64,000 nucleotides of DNA, from positions 1,176,324-1,240,323 of the forward strand of contig JAJVDF010000257.1 of assembly GCA_022410635.1 (NCBI GenBank), in the 5' to 3' direction. This DNA is from Tretioscincus oriximinensis (taxonomy: Eukaryota > Chordata > Lepidosauria > Squamata > Gymnophthalmidae). The position numbers were made by a program, and so were the translations under genes. Position 1 is the first letter of the stretch. Every line of letters begins with the position of its first letter. Shown in pieces: positions 12,016 through 23,375 of this stretch. Below the pieces are notes generated by a model, which had not been told where the DNA came from, did no database searches, and saw nothing but the letters and a program-made list of their open reading frames with translations.

Positions 12016-12285
12016 TGGTGTCTCACAGCACCTTTAAGAATAACAAGAAAAAGGTGGTCAATTTCAGAGAAATAGCTGTGTTCGTCTAGTAGAAAGTCCA
12101 GCAAAGGAGCCAGCAGCACTTTGAGACTAACTTGAGAAACGTGGGTGACATAAGCTTTCATTGACACGTCTACTTCTTGAGATGCATCTAAAGAAGTAGA
12201 TGTGTCTACGAAAGCTTATGCCACCCACTTTTCTCAAGAAAAAGGTGGGCAGCATGAGCTTTTCTAGACAAGGCTAATTCTTTAG
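12016..12285 (-). mobile_element. Older PLE fragment split by PLE copy 2
   Basis: Flanking pieces 12016-12057 (TCTCACAGCACCTTTAAGAA) and 12249-12285 (CATGAGCTTTTCTAGACAAG) align in order with the minus strand of the PLE 3' end (CAGCACTTTGAGAC…CATAAGCTTTCGTAGAC), but are much more diverged than the element between them. A younger PLE thus sits inside an older one. Confidence 0.65.
12058..12234. mobile_element. Short inverted Penelope-like element copy 2 (nested)
   Basis: A 177-bp insertion with an exact 14-bp duplication CAAGAAAAAGGTGG (12044-12057 and 12235-12248). The left arm is antisense and carries the TTTCAGAGAAATAGC extension. The arms meet at the same AGATGCATCT palindrome as in copy 1. 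The right arm stops early at TTTTCTCAAG. Its hammerhead-like core is CTAAAGA on the plus strand. Confidence 0.9.
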
Positions 12286-12730
12286 GTGCAGATGTCATTC
12301 AGGCAGTATGTTTTCACATGCAGATTGGGAAATAGGCAGTAAATTACCATTATCAATGGTATTTGACCAATTTAGATTTGCTGTACCAGAAAAAATATGA
12401 AAGAAGGAATATAAGCGTTTAAAAGACTGTATAGGACTTTTGTGTTAAAGATAAAATAAAATAGAGATCTATTCTCACCCTTCTCTTTCATTGTGTTTTA
12501 ATTAGATTTAGTTTGTGCATGGTGTTTATAGAAGGAAAATGTACATCCAAAGCTGTACTGTTTCTCCTTCTCCTTCAGGGAATAACACAAAACAAATAAA
12601 AATGATATATATATTTAATTGGTTTTTCTTTGAAAATTCAAGTGTTACAACGTGTAACAAAGACGCCTTTTGCACCTCCTCTAGGGAATAGTACCGGGAA
12701 AGATATGAATGCAGTGTGGGAGGCCTTCCA

Positions 12731-13243
12731 TGGATAGCTCAGTTGCTAAAGAATCCGTCTCTCAGCTGGGAGATGGGGTTTCGAAGCCCTGTGTTGGACG
12801 TGGGGAGGGGTGAGCACCTTCCACAAGCCTGCAGCTCTAGCCAACCCAGCTATTCGAAAGCATGAATTGCAAGAAATTGCAACAACTGCAAGTAGATACA
12901 TGGCAACCACCAAAGCCTGGTGGGGAAGATAGAATATAAGCCTTCGGGCAAAATATCCTTGTAAGCCGCTTTGAGTCCCTTTGAAAGGTGAGAAAAGCGG
13001 GGTATAAGAACCCAGTTCTTCCTCTTTCTCCTCTTTCTCCTCTTTCTCCTCTTTCTCCTCTTTCTCCTTGTCTTCTTCTTCTTCTTCTTCTTCTTCTTCT
13101 TCTTCTTCTTCTTCTTCTTCTTCTTCTTCTTCTTCTTCTTCTTCTTCTTCTTCTTCTTCTTCTTCTTCTTCTTCTTCTTCTTCTTCTTCTTCTTCTTCTT
13201 CTTCTTCTTCTTCTTCTTCTTCTTCTTCTTCTTCTTCTTCTTC
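12731..13243 (+). repeat. SINE B with giant TTC expansion
   Basis: Forward copy whose head starts TGGATAGCTCAGTTGC, followed by body and 3' domain as in other copies. After CCCAGTTCTT come about five CTCCTCTTT-type units, then a pure TTC tract to 13243. The element has served as the seed for the microsatellite listed separately. Confidence 0.92.
13071..13243 (+). repeat. (TTC)n microsatellite, about 57 units
   Basis: About 173 bases of uninterrupted TTC, bounded by CTTG at the left and ACCACAG at the right. On the opposite strand this is (GAA)57. All long Ser/Leu/Glu/Lys reading frames here are products of the repeat. Confidence 0.97.
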
Positions 13244-14218
13244 ACCACAGTGAGGCAGGTGAGGCATGTCCAGATCAGAAGACCTAGCTCATCTTTTTTG
13301 CACTCTACTTTTTGCACTCTGGAGTAAAATCAAGACTGTTTCTGCATCTAATGGTTGTAGGCCAGTCTTTCTCATATTTGATAGATATGATCTGTAGTGA
13401 CCTTTCCTGACAGGCAAGGGCAGAACTGGCCTTGTCCTGAGATTATGTCTCTAATCTGGTTGAATTCCTCTCAGAAAGCCATGGTAAGATTTCAAGTTCA
13501 GTTTCTGAGATCTTTGCTGTGTGCTCCCTATGAGTAGGATTGCCAGAAACAAAAACAAGAAAGAGGGCAGAGAATTGCAGTTAAATTTCAGCAGATCTTA
13601 TAGTTATTATAAGCTGCCACTGTGAAAATTTCCTCTTTTAAATATCAATTAAAGCTACATTTCCCTTCCTGTTTCTTTATAGAAATTCTAATTCCTGACT
13701 GTGTTTCAACTGCTCGTATCTTGGTGGAGATAGGACTTCTTTTTCTGCTGATAAACCTGATTTTTAGTTCCAAACAATTATCTCAGGGGTTATATACATA
13801 TTTAAAAATGTCAACAAACATATCAGATAAACAAAAGTTACCAACCTAGTGAATGATCGTTGCCTAAACGCCTGTTTTTCTCTCAAAGGATTTATGTTGC
13901 CATTAACTGTAATAATCTCTTTATAACATTGCTGTTGTAACATCAAAGCATCCATTCTGTTTATCATGTGTGGAACACTTTCAGCTGCAACCCGTACGTT
14001 TTGGTGTGTGAAGCAAGTTGTAGATGATGCAAGGAAGCAGCAGGAAAGGAGGAAAAAAATAAGAAAAATGTGAGGTAAAGAAGTTTTGAGAAGCAAACTT
14101 TTTATCAGAGCTCTGGGCAGGGCAAAATATTTAGCCAAAATATAGCTACCAATAGTAGTAAGAAGATACTAATGGTTTTTAATTGTTTTTATTAATATAA
14201 AACATGAACTAGCTGAGG

Positions 14219-14463
14219 GAAGAAGAAGAAGAAGAAGAAGAAGAAGAAGAAGAAGAAGAAGAAGAAGAAGAAGAAGAAGAAGAAGAAGAAGAAGAAGAAG
14301 AAGAAGAAGAAGAAGAAGAAGAAGAAGAAGAAGAAGAAGAAGAAGAAGAAGAAGAAGAAGAAGAAGAAGAAGAAGAAGAAGAAGACTTCTCCGTCTTCTT
14401 CTCCGTCTTCTTCTCCGTCTTCTTCTCCGTCTTCTTCTTCTCCGTCTTCTTCTTCTTCTTATG
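14219..14463. repeat. (GAA)n tract that switches to a TTC-rich strand
   Basis: About 166 bases of pure GAA (14219-14385) are followed directly by a pyrimidine block of TTCTTCTCCG-type units to about 14460. The sequence then returns to GAAGAAGAA at the tail of the adjacent reverse SINE B. Adjacent purine and pyrimidine blocks on the same strand are complementary and could fold back. Confidence 0.9.
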
Positions 14464-14757
14464 AGAAGAAGAACTTGGTTCTTATACTCTGCTTTTCTCA
14501 CCTTTCAAAGGGACTCAAAGCGGCTTACAAGGATATATTTTGCCCAAAGGCTTCCATTCTATCTTTCCCACCAGGCTCTGGTGGGCACCATGCATCAGTT
14601 GCAATTTCTTGCAATTCATGCTTTCGAATAGCTTGGTTGGCTATAGCTACAGGCAAGTAGAAGGTGCTCACCCCTCCCCATGTCCAATACAGGGCTTCGA
14701 AACCCCATCTCCCAGATGAGAGACGGATTCCTTAGCGACTGAGCTATCCGTGCCTGC
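14463..14757 (-). repeat. SINE B
   Basis: Reverse copy. GAAGAAGAACTTGGTTCT marks the 3' end and CTATCCGTGCCTGC the head. A short deletion removes part of the GTATCTACTTGCAG segment found in the others. A degenerate AAATAAATAAAG tail of another repeat follows at 14775-14815. Confidence 0.88.
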
Positions 14758-15236
14758 TTTTAGGAGGATGAGTAAAATAAATAAAGTAAATAAGTAAGTA
14801 AGTAAATAAATTATGGCTCATGGGCAAAATACAGCCAGAATACGGCCATGGCTGTGGGCCACGCTTTTCTTGCATAATGTACCTTCTGCCTCTGCCCAAC
14901 CGAACAGCTTTTAGCTCCCTTCTCTTCCGCCAAATGTGTTACTTGTTCTTCTCCCCACAAAATTTAGATTTTGAAACTACCTGCCAAAACTAAATGGTTA
15001 TGCATTTCGATTGATTTAACCTGCCTGAGACCTCAGAATATTGCTACCATAATTATCATGATATTGATGATGGTTCCCATATCACATTGAGCCTTTATGT
15101 CTTATAGCATATTATAGGGCTGAAAATGCACTTTTGAAGTCGTTTGGAGAAGGAATGAGAATGGGATGAGAACGCTTTGCTACCAGCTCACAACTAGTGG
15201 TAAATCAAGTAAATCGACAGCTTCTAAGGAAAGAAA

Positions 15237-15419
15237 GTCCAGCAAGGGAGCTAGCAGCACTTTGAGACTAACTTGAGAAAAGTGGTTGGCATAAGCTTTC
15301 GTAGAAGTAGATGTGTCTACGAAAGCTTATGCCACCCACTTTTCTCAAGTTAGTCTCAAAGTGCTGCTGGCTCCTTTGCTGGACTTTCTGCTAGACTAAC
15401 ACGGCTATTTCTCTGAAAT
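15237..15419. mobile_element. Short inverted Penelope-like element copy 3
   Basis: A 183-bp insertion with an exact 12-bp duplication TAAGGAAAGAAA (15225-15236 and 15420-15431). The antisense left arm and sense right arm meet inside the helix II segment (CTTTCGTAG followed by AAGTAGATGTGTCTACGAAAG). The right arm carries the terminal extension ending CTCTGAAA. Confidence 0.92.
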
Positions 15420-15529
15420 TAAGGAAAGAAAATAATTGCAAATCATGTGAGCAGTTCCCAATATGTGAGTTAATCTTAAACTACACAAGCAAATACACAA
15501 ACAAAATATTTTTCTCTTTTCATTTTAAC

Positions 15530-15606
15530 TACCGCATGCATGATTTTATATACTTCAATCAGATCACCTTTTAAATGATGTCTTTCAAGGGTGAAGAGCC
15601 ACAGAC
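15530..15606 (-). repeat. CR1-like LINE fragment
   Basis: GCATGCATGATTTTATATAC, TTCAATCAGATCACCTTTTA and the following GATGTCTTTCAAGG match the ORF2 end of the copy at 11541-12011. Confidence 0.75.
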
Positions 15607-16290
15607 TGATTTCATGAAGATCTATTGTTTCTCTTTACTGTACTCCTGAAGAACCTTGGACTTACATGTGGAACAAGTAATATTTTTATTGAAATAAGTC
15701 TCAGTCACTTGCTATTTGTGGCAGGTAATTAGAGTTTCCTTTCGCCTTTTCCTTCCCTATTTTTCTCTCTTCATGTGTCATGTCCAGAGAGAATGTAAAT
15801 CTGAAGGGAGGGCTGCTGCGGAGTACCATCTCAATATAGCCAAGTTGGAAAACCCCGTAGATTTTCTGTGCAGTTTTCTTGGCAGAAATAGAGAAGTGAT
15901 TGTTTACTTCCAGGGAGGGGCTGCGTATAGATCTATCAACCAAGATCTATTTGCAAGTTGCTCTCAGAGCTTTCTAGAAGAAAATTGAATACATTAATCA
16001 AAATGACTTGTGAATGCATGTAACACTCAAGTAAGGAAGTGCTAAAAGAGAAGGAGAGCATGAGAGAAGAAGACACATAGTGGTGATGAAAATAAATCTT
16101 TATGTGCCACCATAGATGCGGAGAACATTGTCCACTTAAAAAAACACATTTCAGCTTCTTCCTTTGCAAACTTTCCAGAGTCATTGGCTTTAAATATGGC
16201 AAGAAGCTGCCTCAAATACTTAACAAGTAATAATGGCATTCAAGATCCATATCCAAGTGTCAATAAGTTGTTGGTTTGGGATGAAAAGAT

Positions 16291-16510
16291 GAAGAAGAGG
16301 AGGAGAAACCATGCTTTTCTCACTTGAAGGGACTCAAATTTCAGTGAGGTTTACATTCTATCTTCCCCTTCATGCTGTGATGGTCCCCATTTATGTAATT
16401 GCTTTCTTTCGAATAGCTGGGTTCGCTAGAGTGGTGGCCAATAGGGGGCATTCACCCCTCTTCACTTGGTATCTCCGCTGAAACACCTGGGCACTTAACT
16501 GTTGTACCAT
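16291..16510 (-). repeat. SINE B, old and diverged
   Basis: Reverse copy recognised from GACTCAAATT, ATTCTATCTTCCCCTTCATG, TTTCGAATAGCTGGGTT and TTCACCCCTCTTCAC. It has several deletions and about 20 percent divergence by eye. Confidence 0.7.
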
Positions 16511-17639
16511 GTACGTTCTTCCCAGCCTTGGTAAGCAGATTATCTTCTCACTATGTGGGAAATTTTTTGCCTAACATAAAGATATTGCAAGAACTATGTA
16601 AATTCCTTTGTACTTTCAACCTGGACTTTCCACATCTACCCTTGGGATGCAAGTAGCATACTGCCCTTATGAGAACGCAATTTTAATTAATCAGATAAAG
16701 GGTTCAAGGTTGTTCTATTTTTGAAATAGTGAGTATTTTAATAGTCTTGCAAGTGGGATGGATCATCTTGAAAATTGTTTTGTACATTTGATGTCAAAAG
16801 AGGTTTGAGTTTCTTTCCTTTGACTAATGAAATTGGTAGTCTTTACCTATAACCAGGGCATCAGATCCAGAAGAGCAAAACAAGCAGAACTGTGCTGTAT
16901 CCCTTAATTCAGAACTGAAGTTCACTTTCATGCGTTTTCTATTCCAGGCCAATGTATGCATCATCCTTCATTTTAGTGGCAGCCTTTTACATAGAATTGT
17001 AACTACCATTTTTGCTTCCCAAGTCAAGTAGATGTCAACTTCCATTGTTTTCAAAATGAACTGTTTTAAGTTTGTTATACCAGCATCCAAATGACCAGAA
17101 AAAGGCCTCTCTGTAGAGGAAGAAATTCTGGATTTCCACAAAGTCAGGAGACATGCCAGTCATACAATAGAACCCCAGATTTCCAAAAACCTCACTGCAA
17201 GGTTTTTTGCCACTCAAAATTTCAGCCTTATCTTACCATGCAGAACCATCTTTTCCAATTACAATCATTCTGCACACTCGCTTTCTGCACTTGTCTTTGG
17301 GGTGTGTAGATTTTGAGCATGTGGCATTTGCATCACAATTTGNCTTTCCAGTCCTCAGGCAACTGTCCTCAACACTGTCCGTTTTCTTACCTTCTGTGAA
17401 CTGCTTAAAAGCATTCCACACCCAGTCCTTGGGTCTGGAAAGGAACTAACCCTTCCTATACAGACATGGCTCCTCTTGTGCTCATGCTGTCTGTACACAG
17501 CCCCTGCACCGAGATACAACAAGAGGTGCAGAGGCCAATCTAGGTGCAGTCAGGAAAGCATATCTTGAATTGTCCATATTCTACTGAATTTTAGGCCAAA
17601 GATAAGATTGTTCTTTTGTCCAGGATCCNGTGGTACTCT

Positions 17640-18210
17640 TCAGACCAGTAAAGTAAGTGTGATATTTTCTCAGTTTTGTCTCTTGTTCCTTGAAGGTAGA
17701 TTTTGTCCCTGGAGGACTGCCCAAGGCATCAGCTCTTGGTGGCCTTCGCGGCCTTTGTCCAGGGCCTCTGTGGCTGCTGGCCGTGACATCAGTGGCCACT
17801 GCTTGGGATCTCCAAAGCTGCCGGCAGGGCTCTTTGGGGCCTTCATGGCCATTGCAGCCAACGCCCAGGGTCTTGTGTGTGTGCATGCATGTGTTTGGTT
17901 ATCCAATCAGCCACTGAGGAAGGTGGGTTTTACAGCCCCCTCGATTGCTGATTGGTGTGCTAAGGCCAACCAGAAGAAACAACATGGAGGCCACATTTCG
18001 TTAGTTTTGCTGTTGTGCAAAACTGCATGAGTGTGTGTGTGTAAGGGGGGTTGGACTGGATGACCAGCACCTTCAGCAGTGGCCTTTGGTCTATACTGGA
18101 GATGCAGCTGCCTTTTCTTTTTCTGGTTGAACCTTTCTCCAGCAACCAAGGAAAGTGAGATTTACCACCCCCTCAGTTCCTCATTGCAAGGCTGGCTGCC
18201 AGTATGCAGA
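17640..18210. other. GC-rich unclassified stretch
   Basis: Noticeably GC-richer than its surroundings, with overlapping frames on both strands. It includes GGGGTTGGACTGGATGACC near 18046, a CR1-like phrase, and two related segments (GAGGAAGGTGGGTTTTACAG near 17914 and AAGGAAAGTGAGATTTACCA near 18148). I suspect an old repeat or duplicated element, and no gene can be supported. Confidence 0.4.
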
Positions 18211-18765
18211 TTATGTATTTAGATGATTTTTGTGTGTGTGCAAACTCCAGGCTCTTGGCCTCAGCAAGTTGTGTTTTTTTTTTCATTCTGTAGATTGAAA
18301 ATGAAACAAACACGTTCTTCTTTGACAAGGAACCTTACTAATCCCTCTGATGTCTGCTTGGCATTTTTCCCATACTGGTGTTACTCGAGTTCAGTGAACG
18401 AGTTTATAGTTTGACTCACATAGCCTGAGTAGTTTTGCATCATAAAGCCATAGCAGCCCAGTGAAAGAAAAATGGAAGAGCGCACATTGAACACTTTGTG
18501 TAATTCTTTTTTTTAATTTGACAAAAAATTGAAAGACATTTTGAAACAATTTTAAGTTTCAGGAGGATGTGGCTTTAGCCTTAGTTTTATTTTTTTTCAT
18601 CAAATGAGATTGGTTGTGCATGGAGTTTTGTATGCATCGAACCAACTGATTTAATGGAAAACAGTTGACAAGTAATAATTTATCTATGTCAATTATTTTT
18701 GGAAAACATCAGTTTCCTCTATTCATGAAATGTTTTACTGTACCACATGGTGTAGGTTTCATTTC

Positions 18766-18796
18766 ATAGAATCATAGAATTGTGGATTGGAAAGTA
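18766..18796 (-). repeat. CR1 LINE terminal scrap
   Basis: CATAGAATCATAGAATTGTG is the reversed CR1 8-bp terminal repeat. About 30 bp can be recognised. Confidence 0.7.
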
Positions 18797-21084
18797 TTCA
18801 TATTTCCTTTGTGTGTCGATTTTAGCCAAATTCCTAATCATTGTAAAGATACATAATTGTACTAAAGGGAGAAGACTTTGGAAACAATGTGTGTTTCTTC
18901 ACGGCATTGACTATTTTGCATCATGTTACTCTAGGTAGGTGGTTGGTCTAGTTTCAAAGGCTGATCCAACCCCATACTTCATAGGCCAGGAACAAAAATT
19001 ACTAGCCATTGAAATTTTTAGGAGGACTTTTTTTGGGAGAAAAAGGACATTTTCCAGCAGCATTACCTGGTGCTCACTCAAAAATATTACATTACTTTAT
19101 TCTGTATTATGGATATGCACTGTCCATAGACTTCTTCAGTTTCGGAATTCAAAGTCTGGACATCTTATAGATCTTACTGTCAAAGTCTACTTCAGGACAA
19201 ACTTGCAATTGCCTCTCACAGACTCTGCCATATGACAGGGCAAGCTTGACATGGTTCCCAGGATGGTGTTTGCATACATCTGGGTGTTTCAATGACGTTA
19301 AATACTGGGAAGTGTGAAATTGCAAAAGCATGAGCACCATTTTCTGACTGGTTTTGATGTTGTGCATCCCCAAAATGGCAGATTGTGGGAGCAAGTGTCA
19401 ACCAAGAGAAGTGCTTTTGTATTTTAACTAAAACCCATATTGGGAACTGCTTATCCTAAATTGACATTATTGTGTAATATCACTCCTTTATTCTGGATTC
19501 CACTATGCTGGGATTGCTGTGGAAATGTGTGTAAATCCCAATGTAATCTTGAGTTAATTTTGTTTTTCAGTTCCTGTTGTACTGGGTGAAAATTGCCCCC
19601 AATATGTCCTCTGATACGTTGCCTGAGGCAGCAGTGAAAACAAGCAAAAATATAACCTGATCTTAGCTTGTTCTGGTGTGTGTGTTTGCATGTGCGCTCT
19701 CTCTTCTGCATGTAGCCATCTCCAGGGATGAATCTGACACTTCGAATATGGCCTTAAGGTCTAGCAGTGATCAGTATATTTGTCTGTTCTGCTGCAGTAC
19801 GATAACATGCTGTATGTAATTTTCACTACATGCACAGAAGTTAGTTTTGCGAGTCAGAGAGAAAAGAAATGAAACATTAAAATGTCTCCGTATTGAAAAT
19901 TGAGTAAAATTGTTATATACCATAATTCAAAATATTACAGTATACAATTTTTTTATTTTAAATGGTGCATCTAAAAGAGCATCCCTATGTTTTTCAGACA
20001 ACAAAAGTTGTTCTATATGCTAAGCTCAGTCCATTACGGGACGTTCTCTAGATGCCCGCATGGGTCTGGGTTTTGAGTTGCTTGGCTGCTCTATGGCAGT
20101 AGATTGTGACACAGTTGATGTGATTCTGGCAACCATCCTGTGGATCTTGCTGTGGTGAAAGATTTTGCTGGATTGTGATCAGGTCTTAAAATTTTGACTT
20201 GAACTTTGGTACTGCAGACTTTAGCTTCAGCTACAGGGTCAGTGTTCATGTGTTATGTCTTTCCCATTTCGATAGCTTATCAGATTGGATAGCTTGGTGA
20301 CTATCACCAGAGTGTTTTTTATGACTGAGATAAATACAACGGTTTGAAGGGTGAGGTGACTGAATCACGAAGGGTGGTGACCCTGGGAGCATAAGTCATC
20401 CACGATACCTAGGAAAGATTGGTTCTGCAGCAGATAAGTAGTTTAATATTACCAGTAGTTCAGGTTTCATGGTCCCACCAAGGCAGCAACATCTTTGCAC
20501 TTTGTAATGTACCACTGTGCTGTTCGCAAAAGGCAAAATCAGCCTCAAAATCAAAGCTGGAGAATTTCAAGCTGCAATTGTGTCAAGCAGGAGTTTTTAT
20601 CACTACCACTACCACCAACATTATAGTGTGTACTTCCCTAGTTTCAATTTTGTTTAGGGTGTGGGGTACCGAAGACAGTGGGCGGTTTTGTACATTTGAA
20701 GGACTAAAAAGGTCTGTTGTCATGGAATAAGTAGCCACTGCAGTTTGTGTGATTCAGCAGCGGGCATTTTGTAAAATTTGAATGACAGCTTCATGGATAA
20801 ATTCAGCAAATTTCNCGAGAGTGAAAGTTCATTGGTTCTTGGCTCACAGAGAATGCTTGGGAATTGTGGGCGGGCTCACAGAGAACTCTGGGAATTGTAG
20901 TTAGGCAAGAGCAGCAATGGGGCTCATCATGTGACGCCATTGCTAAGGAATGTTTCAGAGCCACTTGGAAGCTTAAGGTAATGTGGGGGTGAATGGCAGA
21001 TGCGTTTTTAAATAAATAGCAAGGCAAGCACTGTCATGGGATGTGGCCTTAGTCTGTGCATTGAATATGCCATGTGTGTATAGG

Positions 21085-21261
21085 TAGGCTGACCAGATGA
21101 CCCCTTTTGTAGGGTGTTGAAAAACCTTTTTTTGAAAAATCTTTTCCTCAGCAAAACCCGGGAGGCACCCAAAACCCCTCCCCCCAGGAGGCACCCCAAA
21201 CCCCTCCCCCCGGGAGGCACCCCAAACCCCTCCCCCCAAAGGGGGTCATCTGGTCAGCCTA
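21085..21261. mobile_element. TIR element with internal minisatellite
   Basis: Perfect 20-bp terminal inverted repeats (TAGGCTGACCAGATGACCCC and its complement ending 21261) enclose 177 bp. The middle holds three tandem ~26-bp units of GGAGGCACCCCAAACCCCTC type (21159-21237). No target duplication was found. Confidence 0.75.
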
Positions 21262-21616
21262 GCAAAGGCACTATCTCCTCATCTTGTTTGACTAGATGAT
21301 ATCACATTACCATTATTTTGGCCAACTGGAAATTTCCTTTCATATCCTGCCTCCCACTATCCTTGATTGACCTCAAAAGAAATAGTAAAATCGCTTGAAA
21401 TAAACAGAACACAGAAAACACCTCAGAGCAGAAGCCCTCAGGCCAGGTAGCAACCATTCCTAGGTTAGAGAGGGCCCAAGCTTGTCTCCTATTGGCTCAA
21501 CCAAGCTTTCTTCANACTTTACCCTGCTGGTCGGCTTTGCACGTGCCCAATAGCCGTTTTGGATGTACTCAAAATGATGTCATTCTTGGACAGTATTTTT
21601 GTGTTTTATTATATAA

Positions 21617-21697
21617 GATTTATTTATTTGTACTTATATCTCACTCTATACCCAATGGTCTCAGGGTGGCTAACCAAAGGGGGGGCACATATAGCTC
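21617..21697 (-). repeat. SINE A tail fragment
   Basis: Reverse fragment: TTATTTATTTGTACTTATAT, then TATACCCAATGGTCTCAGGG and CTAACCAAAGGGGGGGCACA. It is followed at once by the CR1-like end at 21705. Confidence 0.75.
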
Positions 21698-21704
21698 TAT
21701 TGAA

Positions 21705-21950
21705 CGTAAGAACATAAGAAGAGCCATACGGGATCAGGCCAGAGCCCATCATGTCCAGCATTCTGTGTCACACAGAGGCCCACCAGATGCACCTGGGCAG
21801 TCCAAACAGAGGAAAGCAAAATATGCTCCTGTTCATGACTCCCTGCAAATGGTATTTCAGGAGTCCTGCCTGTTGCTCCATCCCGGAGGCAACATCCAGA
21901 CATCCATCCTAGTATTCATTTATATCCTGGGTGTCCATAAACCTGTCTAG
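21705..21950 (-). repeat. CR1-like LINE 3' end
   Basis: Reverse copy, AACATAAGAAGAGCCATACG to GTGTCCATAAACCTGTCTAG. Only the 3' UTR of the TTCTTATG-ended family is present. It is little diverged from 55270-55520. Confidence 0.9.
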
Positions 21951-22489
21951 TTTGAGTTGAACTGCTGTTAAAAAATTAGTAATGATTCAGGCAACTTAAA
22001 GAGTTTACCTTGGACGTGGACAAAAGTGATGAACTGAATTAAAGAGCAGGACTGTCAGAAACCCAGACAAAATCTCTGTTCAGCCATGAAAGTGTTTCAT
22101 AATATATATCAGAAAGATGTTTTCTCCATCTCTTTCTTTTGCTTTTTTTTATTGGCAACTTTTGCTTTCCTGGCAATGCTTCTGCACCTTTGAACAATAA
22201 ATGACAAAAGGAACAGAGGAAATGGGCCCCTTGTTTTATTTCCCTGTTGGATAATATACAGCTGCTCACACAGCAAGCTAGCTGGCAAGCAAAAACAAGG
22301 TGCCATTGAAAACGACTATAAGTAATAAATGTAGCTTACTAAATGCTACAATCCTGAGAGATTTTAAAAAAACCACATTGCTTGCAATAATAGCATTGTA
22401 NATTATTTTCTCTCTCTTTCTCTCTCTTTCTCTCCCTTTTACACTGACAATCTACACAAGTGCCTATCATCCTCCATTCTACAGGATGA

Positions 22490-22593
22490 TTTAACCTGGC
22501 CATTGGCTGAAAAAACAGCTCTCATCCTTACTTTCCAGTACAGTTGTTTTTAATATGTTAATTCTGTTTTTATTGTTATAATTACCCTGGGAT
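22490..22593 (+). repeat. L2-like LINE 3' end fragment
   Basis: ACCTGGCCATTGGCTGAAAA and TGTTTTTAATATGTTAATTC resemble the end of the L2 copy at 1995-2090. SINE B follows directly at 22594. Confidence 0.5.
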
Positions 22594-22876
22594 GCAGACA
22601 TGAATGGCTCAGTCGGCTAAGTGCCGTTCTTTCATTTGAGAGATTGGGTTTTGAGGCCCTGTGTTGGATGTGGAGGGGGGGTGAGCATCTTCTACTAGTG
22701 TGCAGCTCTTGCTAACCCAGCTATTCGAAAACAAGAATTGCAAGAAATTGCAACAGACTGTGACTAGATAAATGGGAACCACTACAGCGTGATAGGGACG
22801 AAAAATAACCTTTTAAGCCACTTTCAGTCTAGTTCAGGTGAGAACAGTGGGGTATAAAAACCCAGTTCTTCTTCTT
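22594..22876 (+). repeat. SINE B, diverged
   Basis: Forward copy starting GCAGACATGAATGGCTCAGTC. The B box is GGTTTTGAGGCCC. The 3' domain is degraded (TAAGCCACTTTCAGTCTAG), but the end ATAAAAACCCAGTTCTTCTTC is kept. Confidence 0.8.
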
Positions 22877-23375
22877 ATAGGGCAGTATAGAAATACAAAT
22901 ATATCCAAATATAAAAAAGGTGCCAGCCATTGTGCATCCAGTCTGGGACAAAAGTATGAGCCGACCTTAAAAAAAATGGTGGTGCCCACGGCGGCCGACC
23001 TAAAAAAATGGCGGCACCCATGGCCAGTTTTTTAGGGTGGCCATTGTCAACCCAAAAAAACTCATGGCACATTGTCAGTTCAGAATGGCTTGAAATCCCA
23101 TGCTGCAACCCACGATGCTAAGCTAGTGACATTACATGCAGAACCTGGCCTGTTCCAATAACAAAGGCAGCCTTGAGGGCACCCTCAAAGATCGGGGGGG
23201 GGGGGGGCAGCTAGAATGCAGATCTATTCATGGTCTTCAGAATGGCCAACCTCTACTAGTAAACAAATAAATAATTTGCTCACCAATGTCCCCTTTGAAC
23301 AACAATTTTTGGGGAATGTTGACAAAAGTTGCCTACCTCTACGTGAATTCCTGCTCAGCTTTGGGCTGCATCGAA

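Noticed and set aside
12746..13317. Long Glu-, Lys-, Leu- and Ser-rich reading frames
   Set aside because: All are translations of the TTC/GAA microsatellite at the end of a SINE, and no unique protein sequence is present.
17608..18030. 140-codon frame
   Set aside because: The frame is interrupted by an N and has overlapping frames on both strands, as expected from GC-rich non-coding DNA.
21159..21237. CRISPR-like repeat array
   Set aside because: It is a three-unit minisatellite without spacers in a vertebrate genome.
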